A DNA stretch of 64,000 nucleotides, from NCBI GenBank assembly GCA_021780815.1, contig JAJXYC010000001.1:1-64000 (forward strand), in the 5' to 3' direction. A program made the position numbers and the translations under genes. Below, piece by piece: positions 1 through 8,686 of the stretch. This stretch comes from Bacteroidota bacterium. GTDB taxonomy: Bacteria > Bacteroidota > Ignavibacteria > Kapaibacteriales > UBA2268. A model generated the notes under the pieces. That model was not told where the DNA came from and searched no databases. It was given only the letters and a program-made list of their open reading frames with translations. Each line of letters opens with the position of its first letter. Positions within the stretch are counted from its first letter, which is position 1.

Positions 1-20
1 ATAAGTGTAAGTTTTTTCAT
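1..20 (-). CDS. 5' end of a gene leaving the window on the left
   Basis: On the minus strand an ATG at 20-18 begins a frame reading M-K-K-L-T-L before the window ends. An AGAGGT ribosome binding site lies about 8 bases upstream of it, at 27-32. The lysines followed by hydrophobic residues would fit a signal peptide, but six codons cannot identify the product. Confidence 0.5.
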
Positions 21-234
21 AATATTACCTCTAATATTTTTTAAAAATATTCACAACTTTTGCAATTTTATCAAAGTAAATTTAAGAATTTTTTTTGGAA
101 AAATAAACATTATTTAACAAAAATAATAAAATATTTGGATTAAAATCTCTTTTTTTTCAAAATATTAAGATAAAAAACATAGAAATATTACAAAAGAGGT
201 AAAAAATAAAAGATTATTAAGATGATTAAAATTG

Positions 235-1362
235 TTAAAAAAAATCTTTATAAACTCGATGTCCGGAGGATGCGAAGTTCTCGAAATAGCCAGTAAACCA
301 TTGATTTAGAGCGGCACCGGCAGATTTAGATTTTAGAATATCTTCTTGCGATTCGATTCCGCCGGTTCTAATTATAATAAATTCATCTTTTGGATTAAGA
401 TTTTTTAAAGTTTGATTAGCAATCGCAACTTTCTCCAAAGATGTTTCTTTGAGAGGTTTACCGCTAAATCCACCACCAAATTTATTAATAAAAAATTCAA
501 AATTTGGAATTTCTTTAGGATTTAAAAAGCCCTTGTAATATTGATAATTTGTAGAAGTATTTCCAATATTAATTCCATTGAAATGCAAATTAACTAATAG
601 CGGAATAAGTTCATAAATTTGTTCGGGCAGTATATCAACAGAAAATTTTACCAAAACGGGCAAACATTTTTGTCTTTTAATTAAAAATTGTTCAGAAACA
701 TAATGCAGTCTTTTGATTAAAAGAGGATCTAAATTAGAATTTGCTGATTTGTTATGTTCGTGAACAACATTAGGGCAACTTTCATTTAATTCAATAAAAT
801 CCACTTGAGTTTTAGCAAAAATATTAAATCCAGCCAGTAAGTTAGAAAGAGCGGTATCGCCAGTATCGTCGGGGTTAGCGGCAATACTAATTCCAATAGG
901 ACAATTTGGTTTTTTTTCAATATATTGAATTCGTTTAGCAATTTCATTGAAGCCAGCATTAGGCAATCCTAACCAATTCAAAGCAGATTTGGAACGAGGC
1001 AACGGCAAAAAAGGCAAATAAAAATCATCTTTTAAATTCCCTTTTCGTGGCTGTGGAGTTGCTGTCCCAATTAAAAAAGCACCAGCACCTTGTCTCCGAA
1101 CAACTTCATATCCGAAGCTTTCTTTAAATATTCCGGCAGCATTAAATAATGGAGATTGAAAAGTTAATCCAAAGAATTTTTGTTGCAAACTTTCAGGCAA
1201 AGAATAACTTATTTTAGGTAAATCGCTAAAGTAATTCTTTAAGAACCACCGTCTTGACGATGAATACAAATGGATTGGGATGCTTGCAGGCAATGTCGCA
1301 ATTGACTTTCTTAAATGTTTATCAAGTTTTGCAGATATTTCAATTATGCTCATTTTGGACAT
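235..1362 (-). CDS. pyrD: dihydroorotate dehydrogenase family protein
   Basis: FMN-dependent oxidation of dihydroorotate to orotate in pyrimidine synthesis is the likely role. The 375-residue protein has an N-terminal extension of about 60 residues followed by a TIM-barrel with recognisable stretches: FNAAGIFKESFG (about 74-84), GTATPQPRKGN (99-109), the active-site segment ELNESCPN (191-198), NIGNTST and GGGFSGKPL (296-304). The length, extension and GG-SG-PL motif look like class 2 (membrane, quinone-linked) enzymes. The active-site base, however, is Cys196, which is normal for class 1, where class 2 has Ser. The class is therefore uncertain. Two candidate starts exist (M1 and M4) without a strong ribosome binding site for either. 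The gene stands alone. Confidence 0.8.
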   Translation of the reverse strand: MSKMSIIEISAKLDKHLRKSIATLPASIPIHLYSSSRRWFLKNYFSDLPKISYSLPESLQQKFFGLTFQSPLFNAAGIFKESFGYEVVRRQGAGAFLIGTATPQPRKGNLKDDFYLPFLPLPRSKSALNWLGLPNAGFNEIAKRIQYIEKKPNCPIGISIAANPDDTGDTALSNLLAGFNIFAKTQVDFIELNESCPNVVHEHNKSANSNLDPLLIKRLHYVSEQFLIKRQKCLPVLVKFSVDILPEQIYELIPLLVNLHFNGINIGNTSTNYQYYKGFLNPKEIPNFEFFINKFGGGFSGKPLKETSLEKVAIANQTLKNLNPKDEFIIIRTGGIESQEDILKSKSAGAALNQWFTGYFENFASSGHRVYKDFF

Positions 1363-1578
1363 TTTTTTTGATAAAACGTTTTATAATCAAAAAACTTGCT
1401 TATAATTCAATAAACAATATTTTTTTTTATAGTTAATAAAAAAATAAAAAAATAAAAAAGAATACTTATCTTATAATTTTATTTAATTTTGTATTTGAAT
1501 AAGTAATATTTATATTTTGAATAAATATTAATAATTTAATTTCGTTTAAAATGTTCAAATTTAATTATTGGAGTAGAA

Positions 1579-1788
1579 ATGCCAAATTTAGGAATGCCAG
1601 AAATATTAGTAATTGCGTTCCTTATTTTATTGCTTTTTGGAGCAAATAAAATTCCGCAATTTATGAAAAATTTAGGTTCAGGGATGAAAGAATTCAAAAA
1701 AGCAGTAAATCCTGACGAACCAAAAGAAAACAAAGTAGAACAAATTGCTAATAAAGAAAACAAAGAATTAGCAGATAAACAAAATTAA
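1579..1788 (+). CDS. tatA: Sec-independent translocase TatA-type protein
   Basis: A 69-residue protein with the TatA/E layout: a short periplasmic N-terminus, one membrane helix (about 8-22), the FGANKIPQF hinge (the TatA FG motif), an amphipathic helix ([10 protein letters not shown]) and a charged acidic/basic tail. TatA oligomers form the pore that exports folded twin-arginine substrates. A second small Tat protein starts 15 bp downstream and is probably co-transcribed. No tatC is present in the window. A TAATTTTG box lies at 1484-1491, 88 bases before the start. Confidence 0.88.
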   Translation: MPNLGMPEILVIAFLILLLFGANKIPQFMKNLGSGMKEFKKAVNPDEPKENKVEQIANKENKELADKQN

Positions 1789-1803
1789 ACAAGGAGAACA
1801 GAA

Positions 1804-1998
1804 ATGTTCGACATTGGTGGCGGCGAATTAATGGTAATTTTGTTGGGAATTTTGATTTTATTTGGTCCCGAAAAACTTCCTGATATTTTAAAAACAATTA
1901 GGTCAGGTGCTTCTAAATTAGATGAAGCTAAAAAAGAAATTCAAAAAGAACTAAACTCTTTTACCACTGAAATTAAAAAGAATATTGATATTAAATAA
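1804..1998 (+). CDS. second TatA/TatB-type translocase subunit
   Basis: A 64-residue protein starting with MFDIGGGELMVILLG, a membrane helix and the FGPEKLPD hinge, followed by an amphipathic helix with lysine-rich residues. The FGPEKLP hinge and the Glu in the membrane entry (GGGEL) resemble TatB as well as TatA. The tail is much shorter than in typical TatB, so I call it only TatA/B-type. An AAGGAG ribosome binding site precedes the ATG. Pairing with the upstream tatA suggests one acts as TatA and the other as TatB. Confidence 0.82.
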   Translation: MFDIGGGELMVILLGILILFGPEKLPDILKTIRSGASKLDEAKKEIQKELNSFTTEIKKNIDIK

Positions 1999-2087
1999 AT
2001 ATATTTCTTAATTTATTATTGTATCTTTATCTTTTTTTGTTAATTCATTTGGCTTAAGCATTTATTTTTTATTTCGAGAGAAACAAA

Positions 2088-3497
2088 ATGGATTATACTA
2101 CTTTTAGAAAACAAGTATTAGACAAAGAAAATTCAGTTGTTGAACAAACAAAAGAGTTCATCAAATCGATTGAAGACAAAACACATTTAAATTCCTTTAT
2201 AACGACTAATTTTGAAAAAGCATTAGAGAAAGCCTCAGAAAGCGACAAACGTTTTTTGGAGGGTGAGCCACGTAAACTTGAAGGAATGATTATTGCAATA
2301 AAAGATAATATATCAACAAAAGGTTTACGGACAACGTGTGGTTCGAAGATATTAGAAAATTATGTGCCGATTTATGATGCAACAGTAGTAGAAAGATTAA
2401 ATAAAGCAGGCGCTATAATAATTGGTAAAACTAATATGGACGAATTCGCAATGGGTTCATCAAATGAAACGTCTTATTTTGGGGCAGTCCATCATCCATT
2501 AAATAGCGATTATGTACCTGGTGGTTCGTCAGGCGGTAGTGCAGTATCAGTAGCGGCAGATATGGCATTTACAGCACTTGGTTCAGATACAGGTGGCTCA
2601 ATTAGACAGCCGGCGGCATTCTGTGGGAATATCGGTTTTAAGCCAACTTATGGACGAATTTCTCGTTATGGTCTTGTTGCTTTTGCTTCTTCTTTAGACC
2701 AAATTGGAACTTTTGCTAATTCTATTGAAGATACTGCTGCCTTGTATGAAGTTATTGCTGGTGTTGATGCAAAAGATTCTACTTCGGCTAATATCCCCGT
2801 AGAAGATACAATGCTTAATATTGATAATCTAAATCCAAAAGAATTAAAAGTTGCTATCCTTTCCGATGTTGAATTAAAAAATTGTAGCGATGAAGTTCTT
2901 TCTGTTTATTATTCAATATTGCGAAAAATAGAGCAGCAAGGAATTTCAATAGAGGAAGTTTCTTTTGATAATTTTGATGCGTTTATACCAACATATTATA
3001 TTGTAGCAACAGCCGAAGCTTCATCGAATTTAGCACGTTTTGATGGAATAAGATATGGCTATCGGGCAGAATTACAAAATGGAGATGATGTAATTGTTAA
3101 AACTCGTTCAGAAGGATTTGGTGCTGAAGTTAAACGTAGAATTATGCTTGGCACTTATGTGCTTTCATCTGGTTATTACGATGCTTATTATGGCAAAGCA
3201 TTAAAAGCGAGAAGACTGATTTATGATAATTATAAAAAGATTTTCAATCAATTTGATTTCTTGTTTTTACCAACAACCCCGACTCCGCCTTTTAAAATTG
3301 GTGAAAAGTTAAATGACCCAGTTTCTATGTATTTGTCTGATTTATTTACGTCATCAGCTAATTTGGGAAGTGTTCCTGCAATTAGTATACCATTAGGTGC
3401 TTCTTCACAAGGGTTTTCTGTTGGTATGCAAATTCAATCAAATCATTATGAAGAAAATAAATTGCTTAATTTTTCTAAATATATGTTGTCATTATAA
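2088..3497 (+). CDS. gatA: Asp-tRNA(Asn)/Glu-tRNA(Gln) amidotransferase subunit A
   Basis: GatA is the glutaminase subunit of the GatCAB amidotransferase, which converts Glu-tRNA(Gln) (and in some bacteria Asp-tRNA(Asn)) to the amide form. The 469-residue length is typical. The amidase-signature triad is visible: Lys72 in AIKDNIS, the cis-Ser147 in PGGSSGGS and the nucleophile Ser171 in DTGGSIRQP. The spacing of 75 and 99 residues is as in characterised GatA. GatB and GatC are not in the window. A thioredoxin-like gene follows 15 bp downstream and may share the transcript. Confidence 0.95.
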   Translation: MDYTTFRKQVLDKENSVVEQTKEFIKSIEDKTHLNSFITTNFEKALEKASESDKRFLEGEPRKLEGMIIAIKDNISTKGLRTTCGSKILENYVPIYDATVVERLNKAGAIIIGKTNMDEFAMGSSNETSYFGAVHHPLNSDYVPGGSSGGSAVSVAADMAFTALGSDTGGSIRQPAAFCGNIGFKPTYGRISRYGLVAFASSLDQIGTFANSIEDTAALYEVIAGVDAKDSTSANIPVEDTMLNIDNLNPKELKVAILSDVELKNCSDEVLSVYYSILRKIEQQGISIEEVSFDNFDAFIPTYYIVATAEASSNLARFDGIRYGYRAELQNGDDVIVKTRSEGFGAEVKRRIMLGTYVLSSGYYDAYYGKALKARRLIYDNYKKIFNQFDFLFLPTTPTPPFKIGEKLNDPVSMYLSDLFTSSANLGSVPAISIPLGASSQGFSVGMQIQSNHYEENKLLNFSKYMLSL

Positions 3498-3512
3498 ATT
3501 CTAATTTCAATT

Positions 3513-3839
3513 ATGCTCCAAGTTTCAAATATTGATGAATTAAACGAAGTTATTTCAAGTAATCCAATTGTTCTTTTGTATTTTTCAACGCAAAAGTGCA
3601 ATGTATGTAAAACATTGAAGCCCAAAGTACAATCAATGCTTGCTAATTATCCTAATGCAGCTTCGCGTTATATTGACTTAGAAAAATTTACCGAAGTATC
3701 AGGAAAATATACTGTATTTTCTATTCCCACAATTATCGTTTTAATTGATGGGAAAGAATATATTCGGGAAAGTCGACATTTTAGTTTGTTTGAATTAGAG
3801 CAAAAAATTCAAAGATACTATGTTATGTTATATTCTTAA
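3513..3839 (+). CDS. thioredoxin-like protein
   Basis: A 108-residue single-domain thioredoxin fold. The redox motif is CNVC (residues about 29-32) in place of the canonical CGPC, after the strand IVLLYFSTQ. The cis-proline segment SIPTIIVLIDGKE is present about 40 residues later. There is no signal peptide, so it is likely cytoplasmic. The unusual CxxC makes this a thioredoxin-family protein of uncertain substrate rather than the main thioredoxin. It lies between gatA (15 bp upstream) and rluB (about 30 bp downstream). Confidence 0.8.
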   Translation: MLQVSNIDELNEVISSNPIVLLYFSTQKCNVCKTLKPKVQSMLANYPNAASRYIDLEKFTEVSGKYTVFSIPTIIVLIDGKEYIRESRHFSLFELEQKIQRYYVMLYS

Positions 3840-3868
3840 AACATTTTTTTATTTTGTAAAGTATTAAT

Positions 3869-4855
3869 ATGTTCAAAAAACCAAATAATAGTAGAGATAC
3901 TAGCTGGGGAAAATCAAAATCAGATTCCCAAAACCCAAAGAAAGAGTTTGGAGCAAAACCGAGAATAAAAAAAGAATTTGATAAAAAACAAGAACCAAAT
4001 TCATATTCAGAGCGTGGAATGCAAAGCAGACCTAATCCAAATTTCACACATAATAATTCGTTTAAGCCTAAGCCTAAGCCTAAATTTATTAGAGAAGGGA
4101 AACCGCCAGACAGAAAAGAAACAAATATTTTAGACAATGGACCTGTTAGGTTAAATAAAGTTATTGCCGAATCAGGGGTAACTTCGCGGCGAAAAGCCGA
4201 TGAATTAATTACAGCAGGCTCTGTGAAAGTAAATGGGACTATAGTAAATCAATTAGGTTATAAAGTAAATCCAGGCGATAAAATTACCGTTAATGGTAAT
4301 CCAATTCCAGAAGTTTTACGTAAAGTATATATATTATTTAATAAACCAAAAGATTTGATTATTTCCACAAAAGACGAAAAAGATAGAACAACTGTAATGG
4401 ACGTAGTAAAAAGCAGTGTTAGAATATTTCCTGTTGGTCGATTAGATAGAAATACAACGGGTGCTTTGTTACTTACAAATGATGGTGAAATAGCTCATAG
4501 ATTATTACACCCAAGTTACCAAATAGAAAGGACTTATTCTGTTTTATTAGATAAAGAATTATTACCAAAAGATGCGGAACAAATCTCCAAAGGTGTGGAA
4601 TTAGAAGATGGAATGACTTCGCCTTGCAATGTTTTCTTTGACCCAAGAAGCAGAAAAAAAATCATATTAACTTTAAAAGAAGGTAGAAATCACGAAGTAA
4701 AGCGCATATTTATGTATTTAGGCTACAACGTCAAACAATTGGATAGAAAAGTGTTTGCAGATTTATCTGTCCAAAGAATGGAACGTGGTGAATACCGCCA
4801 TTTAAATAGAGCAGAAATTATTCATCTTAAAAAATTAGTTAATTTAGAATATTAG
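3869..4855 (+). CDS. rluB: 23S rRNA pseudouridine synthase, RsuA/RluB type
   Basis: A 328-residue protein in three parts. Residues 1-90 are a low-complexity Lys/Asn/Pro-rich tail, including a KPKPKPK run. Residues about 92-140 are an S4 RNA-binding domain (RLNKVIAESGVTSRRKAD). Residues about 150-320 are the RsuA/RluB/RluF catalytic domain, with the motif VGRLDRNTTGALLLTNDG and catalytic Asp193. It should isomerise a uridine in helix 80/89 of 23S rRNA, as RluB does, although RluE/F-like specificity cannot be excluded. The disordered basic extension resembles extensions seen in FCB-group homologues and probably adds RNA affinity (inference). Confidence 0.88.
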   Translation: MFKKPNNSRDTSWGKSKSDSQNPKKEFGAKPRIKKEFDKKQEPNSYSERGMQSRPNPNFTHNNSFKPKPKPKFIREGKPPDRKETNILDNGPVRLNKVIAESGVTSRRKADELITAGSVKVNGTIVNQLGYKVNPGDKITVNGNPIPEVLRKVYILFNKPKDLIISTKDEKDRTTVMDVVKSSVRIFPVGRLDRNTTGALLLTNDGEIAHRLLHPSYQIERTYSVLLDKELLPKDAEQISKGVELEDGMTSPCNVFFDPRSRKKIILTLKEGRNHEVKRIFMYLGYNVKQLDRKVFADLSVQRMERGEYRHLNRAEIIHLKKLVNLEY

Positions 4856-4895
4856 ATTAATTTTTTTAATTTTGTATTAAAAAAATGAGTACAAA

Positions 4896-5378
4896 ATGAA
4901 AGGAATTTACAAATTATTTGTTTTGGTTCCTATTTTAATGATGGTTGTGTTGTCTGTCTCTTTTTCGCAAGATAATACAAAACTTTCGAAATCAACAGCA
5001 GATGCAATAGATGAGATTAATATTCCTGCCGAAGTTAAAGCAATGTTGAATAATTTTTTTGATGGCTTAAAGCAAGATAACGTTGAAATGGCTTTTGAAG
5101 ATTTTTTAAAAAACAGTCCATTGAAAGATAGGAAAGAAGATATACAGAATTTGAAAGAACAAACTACCCGAGCAATTAAAATATATGGGAAATACTACGG
5201 CGCAAAATATGTTAATGGTAATCAAGCATCAGATTCTTACCTTCGTTTACGTTATTTAGGACTTTATGAAAAGTACCCTATGCGATGGATTTTTACTTAT
5301 TATAAATCTCCAGTTTTGGGTTGGGTTGTTACAAATATTAAATTAGATGATTTATCCGAATTTTATTTGAACGATTAA
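4896..5378 (+). CDS. secreted protein of unknown function
   Basis: A 160-residue protein with a clear signal peptide (MKGIYKLFVLVPILMMVV, cleavage near SFSQ). The mature domain of about 135 residues begins with helices (residues 30-105) and ends in strands with a WIFTYYKSPVLGWVV segment, which resembles an NTF2-like or DUF-type periplasmic fold. I do not recognise a family. A TAATTTTG promoter-like box at 4867-4874 lies just upstream, so it may have its own promoter. Confidence 0.65.
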   Translation: MKGIYKLFVLVPILMMVVLSVSFSQDNTKLSKSTADAIDEINIPAEVKAMLNNFFDGLKQDNVEMAFEDFLKNSPLKDRKEDIQNLKEQTTRAIKIYGKYYGAKYVNGNQASDSYLRLRYLGLYEKYPMRWIFTYYKSPVLGWVVTNIKLDDLSEFYLND

Positions 5379-5488
5379 AACAAAATAATTTACTCAAAAT
5401 TACCACAAATAAAAACAAACCAACTTAATATTTATTAGATATTAAATTTAGATATTAAATTGATTTACTTAAATTTCAAACAGACATA

Positions 5489-5866
5489 TTAGTTTAATTC
5501 TTCCATTATTACAACAGCAATTGCATTCTGGTCAGTATGTGAGATTGTAACGTGGAATTTGAAATTGCTATATTTTTCCAAAAAATAATCAGATAATAAG
5601 ATGATAGGCTCGCCATTTTCTTTATTATGTGTTGCAATATTATGAAATTTGAATCCTTGTGTAATGCCAGTTCCAATTGCTTTACTGAAAGCTTCTTTGA
5701 CAGCAAAACGAGCGGCATAATGCACATATTTTTTATCTTTAAACTCGTTGCAGTAATCTTGCTCTTTTTGTGTATATATTCGATTTAAAAATTTGTCAGT
5801 ATATTTTTCAATTGCTTCTTGTATCCTACTAACTTCAATAATATCAACACCGATACCTTTAATCAT
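5489..5866 (-). CDS. acpS: holo-[acyl-carrier-protein] synthase
   Basis: AcpS transfers the 4'-phosphopantetheine arm of CoA to acyl carrier protein. The 125-residue size is standard. The metal-binding residues are visible: Asp8 in IGVDIIEVSRI and Glu58 in RFAVKEAFSKAIGTG. Its start codon lies inside the end of the sirtuin gene (8 bp overlap), so the two are translationally coupled on the minus strand. Confidence 0.95.
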   Translation of the reverse strand: MIKGIGVDIIEVSRIQEAIEKYTDKFLNRIYTQKEQDYCNEFKDKKYVHYAARFAVKEAFSKAIGTGITQGFKFHNIATHNKENGEPIILLSDYFLEKYSNFKFHVTISHTDQNAIAVVIMEELN

Positions 5867-6605
5867 ATTTTTTTAGATCTTTAATTAGTTTGACAATTTC
5901 AGGTAAAATTATATTAGAACTTTCACGAAAAGAAATATTTGCAAATTTTGTAAATGAAGTTTCATTAGGATTAATTTCGACAACATAAGCGCCATGATTA
6001 CGAGCATTATATGGCAATTGGGCTGCTGGATAAACTTCGGCAGAAGTTCCAATTGCAAGGAACAAATCACAATTTTGTGCTTTTGTAAATGATAGCGATA
6101 AAATGTCAGCAGGCAATTCTTCTCCAAACCAAACTACCGAAGGACGTATTAATCCACCGCAAGAATTGCAATGAGGAATTGCAATTTCTATATCAATATC
6201 TTCAAAATAAGGTAAACCGCAAGTTAAACAATGATTTTCAAAGATATTTCCGTGCAATTCATATATATTTTTATTTCCTGCTCGATGATGCAATCTATCT
6301 ACATTTTGAGTGAATAAATCGAATAAAGGAAATAAATTTTCTAATTCAGCAAGAGCCAAATGTCCAGCGTTTGGGGAAGCGGCATTTGCTTTTGCACGCC
6401 GTTCTAAATACCATAGCCAAACTAAATGTGGATTATCAAAAAAACCTTCAAGACTTGCAAGTTCCATTGGGTTGTATTTAGCCCAATAACCATCAACGTC
6501 ACGGAAAGTATCTAATCCACTTTCTTTTGATATACCTGCTCCTGTTAAAACAAATACATTTTTTGCTTGTTTTAATATTTGTTTGAATTCTTCCGTAAAA
6601 AACAT
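5859..6605 (-). CDS. cobB: NAD-dependent protein deacylase (sirtuin, CobB/SIRT5 type)
   Basis: A 248-residue class III sirtuin. Visible elements are the NAD motif GAGISKESG (22-30), the DTFRD loop, TQNVDRLH (99-106), the catalytic His118 in YELHGN, and a zinc site Cys126-x2-Cys129 with Cys146-x2-Cys149. Residues Tyr66 and Arg69 in WYLERR match the Tyr-x-x-Arg pair that lets SIRT5 and CobB bind succinyl- and malonyl-lysine, so desuccinylase/demalonylase activity is predicted as well as deacetylation. It overlaps acpS by 8 bp and lies 23 bp from aspS, suggesting the order aspS-cobB-acpS in one minus-strand transcript. Confidence 0.93.
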   Translation of the reverse strand: MFFTEEFKQILKQAKNVFVLTGAGISKESGLDTFRDVDGYWAKYNPMELASLEGFFDNPHLVWLWYLERRAKANAASPNAGHLALAELENLFPLFDLFTQNVDRLHHRAGNKNIYELHGNIFENHCLTCGLPYFEDIDIEIAIPHCNSCGGLIRPSVVWFGEELPADILSLSFTKAQNCDLFLAIGTSAEVYPAAQLPYNARNHGAYVVEINPNETSFTKFANISFRESSNIILPEIVKLIKDLKKYD

Positions 6606-6628
6606 TCTAATTCCTATATTAGTATTTT

Positions 6629-8410
6629 TTACATTGTTTTTGAATTAGGACTAATTGCAATTCCTAATTCGTTTAATTGCTTTTCATCAACAAATGAAGG
6701 CGCATTATCCATAAGTGAAAGACCAGATGTTGTTTTTGGGAAAGCTATAACGTCCCGAATATTATCGGTCCCTATTAAAAGCATTGTGAGTCTATCTAAT
6801 CCTAAAGCAATTCCGCCGTGAGGTGGAGCGCCGTATTTTAAAGATGTAAGTAAAAAGCCAAATTTATCTTCGGCTTCTTTTTCAGAAATATTCATTAAGT
6901 TAAACATTTTCTTTTGCAAATCTGCATCATGGATTCTAATGCTGCCACCTCCAATTTCTACACCATTTAAAACAATATCGTGAGCAATTGCACGAACTTC
7001 GCCAGGATTTGTGTCAAGCAAAGGAATGTCTTCAATTTTTGGCGATGTGAATGGATGGTGCATTGCAACATAGCGTTCTTCGGTTTCATCATATTCAAAT
7101 AATGGAAAATCAACTACCCACAAAAAATTAAATTTATTCTTTACTTGCTCAATAATCCCTGTTTGCCTTGCTATTTCAAGTCGTAATGCACCTAATACTG
7201 TATAAGTTCTTGTCCATTTATCAGAGATAAATAAAATTAAATCATTGTCTTCAACTTGGAAAGTTGTTTTCAAATCTTGAATCTCTTGTTCTGAAAGAAA
7301 TTTAGCAATTGAACCTGTTACAGTACCTTCGCTAAATTTAATATAGGCAAGACCACGAGCACCGTATTTCTTTGCAAATTCAGTAAGTGTATCAATTTGT
7401 TTACGAGAATAATTACCGCAACCTTTCGCATTTATTCCTGCAATTATTCCATTATTTTCCAAAGTTTGTTTGAAAACTTGGAAATCTGTATTTTGAAATA
7501 AAGTATTTAAAGTTTTAATTTTAATATCAAAACGAGTGTCAGGTTTGTCAGAGCCATAATTTTCCATTGCTTCTTTATAAGATAATCTTGCAAAAGGTAA
7601 TTGTAAATCAACATTTAGAACTTTCTTCCAAGTAACTTTTATAAAGTTTTCGAATATAGATATAATGTCATCTTGTTCAACAAAGGACATTTCGCAATCA
7701 ATTTGAGTAAATTCAGGTTGTCTATCGCTACGTAAATCTTCATCACGAAAGCATTTAGCAATTTGTATGTAACGGTCAAAACCGGAGACCATCAAAATTT
7801 GTTTGTAAATTTGTGGAGATTGAGGTAAAGCGTAAAATCTTCCTTTGTAAATTCTACTTGGCACTAAAAAATCACGAGCGCCTTCGGGAGTAGATTTCAT
7901 TAACAACGGAGTTTCAATTTCCATAAAATCATTTTCATAAAAATATTTATGAACAATTTGATATACCTTGTTTCTAACAACGAGATTGTTCTGCAACTCA
8001 TTTCTTCTTAAATCTAGATAACGATATTTTAAACGTAACTCTTCGTTTGCATCAGTTAAATCCGAAATTTCAAAAGGAGGAAGCAGAGATTGATTAATAA
8101 TACCGAAGTCAGTAAGCAAAATTTCTACTTCGCCTGTGGGGATTTTAGTGTTTACACTTTCTCTTTTCCGAACTACTCCTTTTGCCCAAATTACAAATTC
8201 TGAACGTAAAGTACGACCAAGTTCAGCTAATTGTGGGAAGTTCTCTGGTTCTATTACAAGTTGTGCAATGCCCCATCTGTCCCTTAAATCAATGAAAAGC
8301 AGACCGCCCAAATTCCTATTCGAAGCAACCCAACCATTTAAAATAACTTCGTCGCCTATTTTTGAACTATTTAATAAACCACATTTTTCAGTTCTTTTAA
8401 CAAATTTCAT
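6629..8410 (-). CDS. aspS: aspartyl-tRNA synthetase, bacterial type
   Basis: The 593-residue length and the order OB-fold anticodon domain, class II catalytic core with GAD insertion, and C-terminal motif 3 (IALGLDRLTMLLIG) are those of bacterial AspRS. Motif 2 is seen at FRDEDLRSDRQPEFTQ. In the OB-fold the sequence NRNLGGLLFIDLRDR carries Leu where known non-discriminating AspRS enzymes have His. That leans towards a discriminating enzyme, in which case GatCAB would serve Gln rather than Asn (inference). A TAATTTTG box in the correct orientation lies at 8471-8478. Confidence 0.96.
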   Translation of the reverse strand: MKFVKRTEKCGLLNSSKIGDEVILNGWVASNRNLGGLLFIDLRDRWGIAQLVIEPENFPQLAELGRTLRSEFVIWAKGVVRKRESVNTKIPTGEVEILLTDFGIINQSLLPPFEISDLTDANEELRLKYRYLDLRRNELQNNLVVRNKVYQIVHKYFYENDFMEIETPLLMKSTPEGARDFLVPSRIYKGRFYALPQSPQIYKQILMVSGFDRYIQIAKCFRDEDLRSDRQPEFTQIDCEMSFVEQDDIISIFENFIKVTWKKVLNVDLQLPFARLSYKEAMENYGSDKPDTRFDIKIKTLNTLFQNTDFQVFKQTLENNGIIAGINAKGCGNYSRKQIDTLTEFAKKYGARGLAYIKFSEGTVTGSIAKFLSEQEIQDLKTTFQVEDNDLILFISDKWTRTYTVLGALRLEIARQTGIIEQVKNKFNFLWVVDFPLFEYDETEERYVAMHHPFTSPKIEDIPLLDTNPGEVRAIAHDIVLNGVEIGGGSIRIHDADLQKKMFNLMNISEKEAEDKFGFLLTSLKYGAPPHGGIALGLDRLTMLLIGTDNIRDVIAFPKTTSGLSLMDNAPSFVDEKQLNELGIAISPNSKTM

Positions 8411-8686
8411 ATTTTTATCTAATTAAGATTATAAGAATTTTTATTAATAAATTTGTAAATCATAAAAAGTCAAAATTAATTCATTTAAGTTAAATAATGA
8501 TAAAATGTTATATATAATTGTATAAAAAAAATGTTTGGCATATATTTTGCCAAAGAATTATACAATAGAATTTCAACAAATACGATTTTAATTTAAAATT
8601 TTTCTTAATTTTGCTTTTTAAGTTAAATGAATTTAATAAAAGTGGGGCAGTATTGGTTCTATTTACACTATTAAATAGATAATAAT
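8411..8686. promoter_or_regulatory. divergent promoter region of aspS and sprA
   Basis: This 276 bp AT-rich gap separates two divergent genes. A TAATTTTG box lies on the plus strand at 8606-8613, about 80 bases ahead of the sprA start, and another on the minus strand at 8471-8478, about 60 bases ahead of aspS. Neither has a clear TTTG element 19-20 bases upstream, so these are tentative -7 boxes. No open frame with coding character was seen. Confidence 0.35.
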
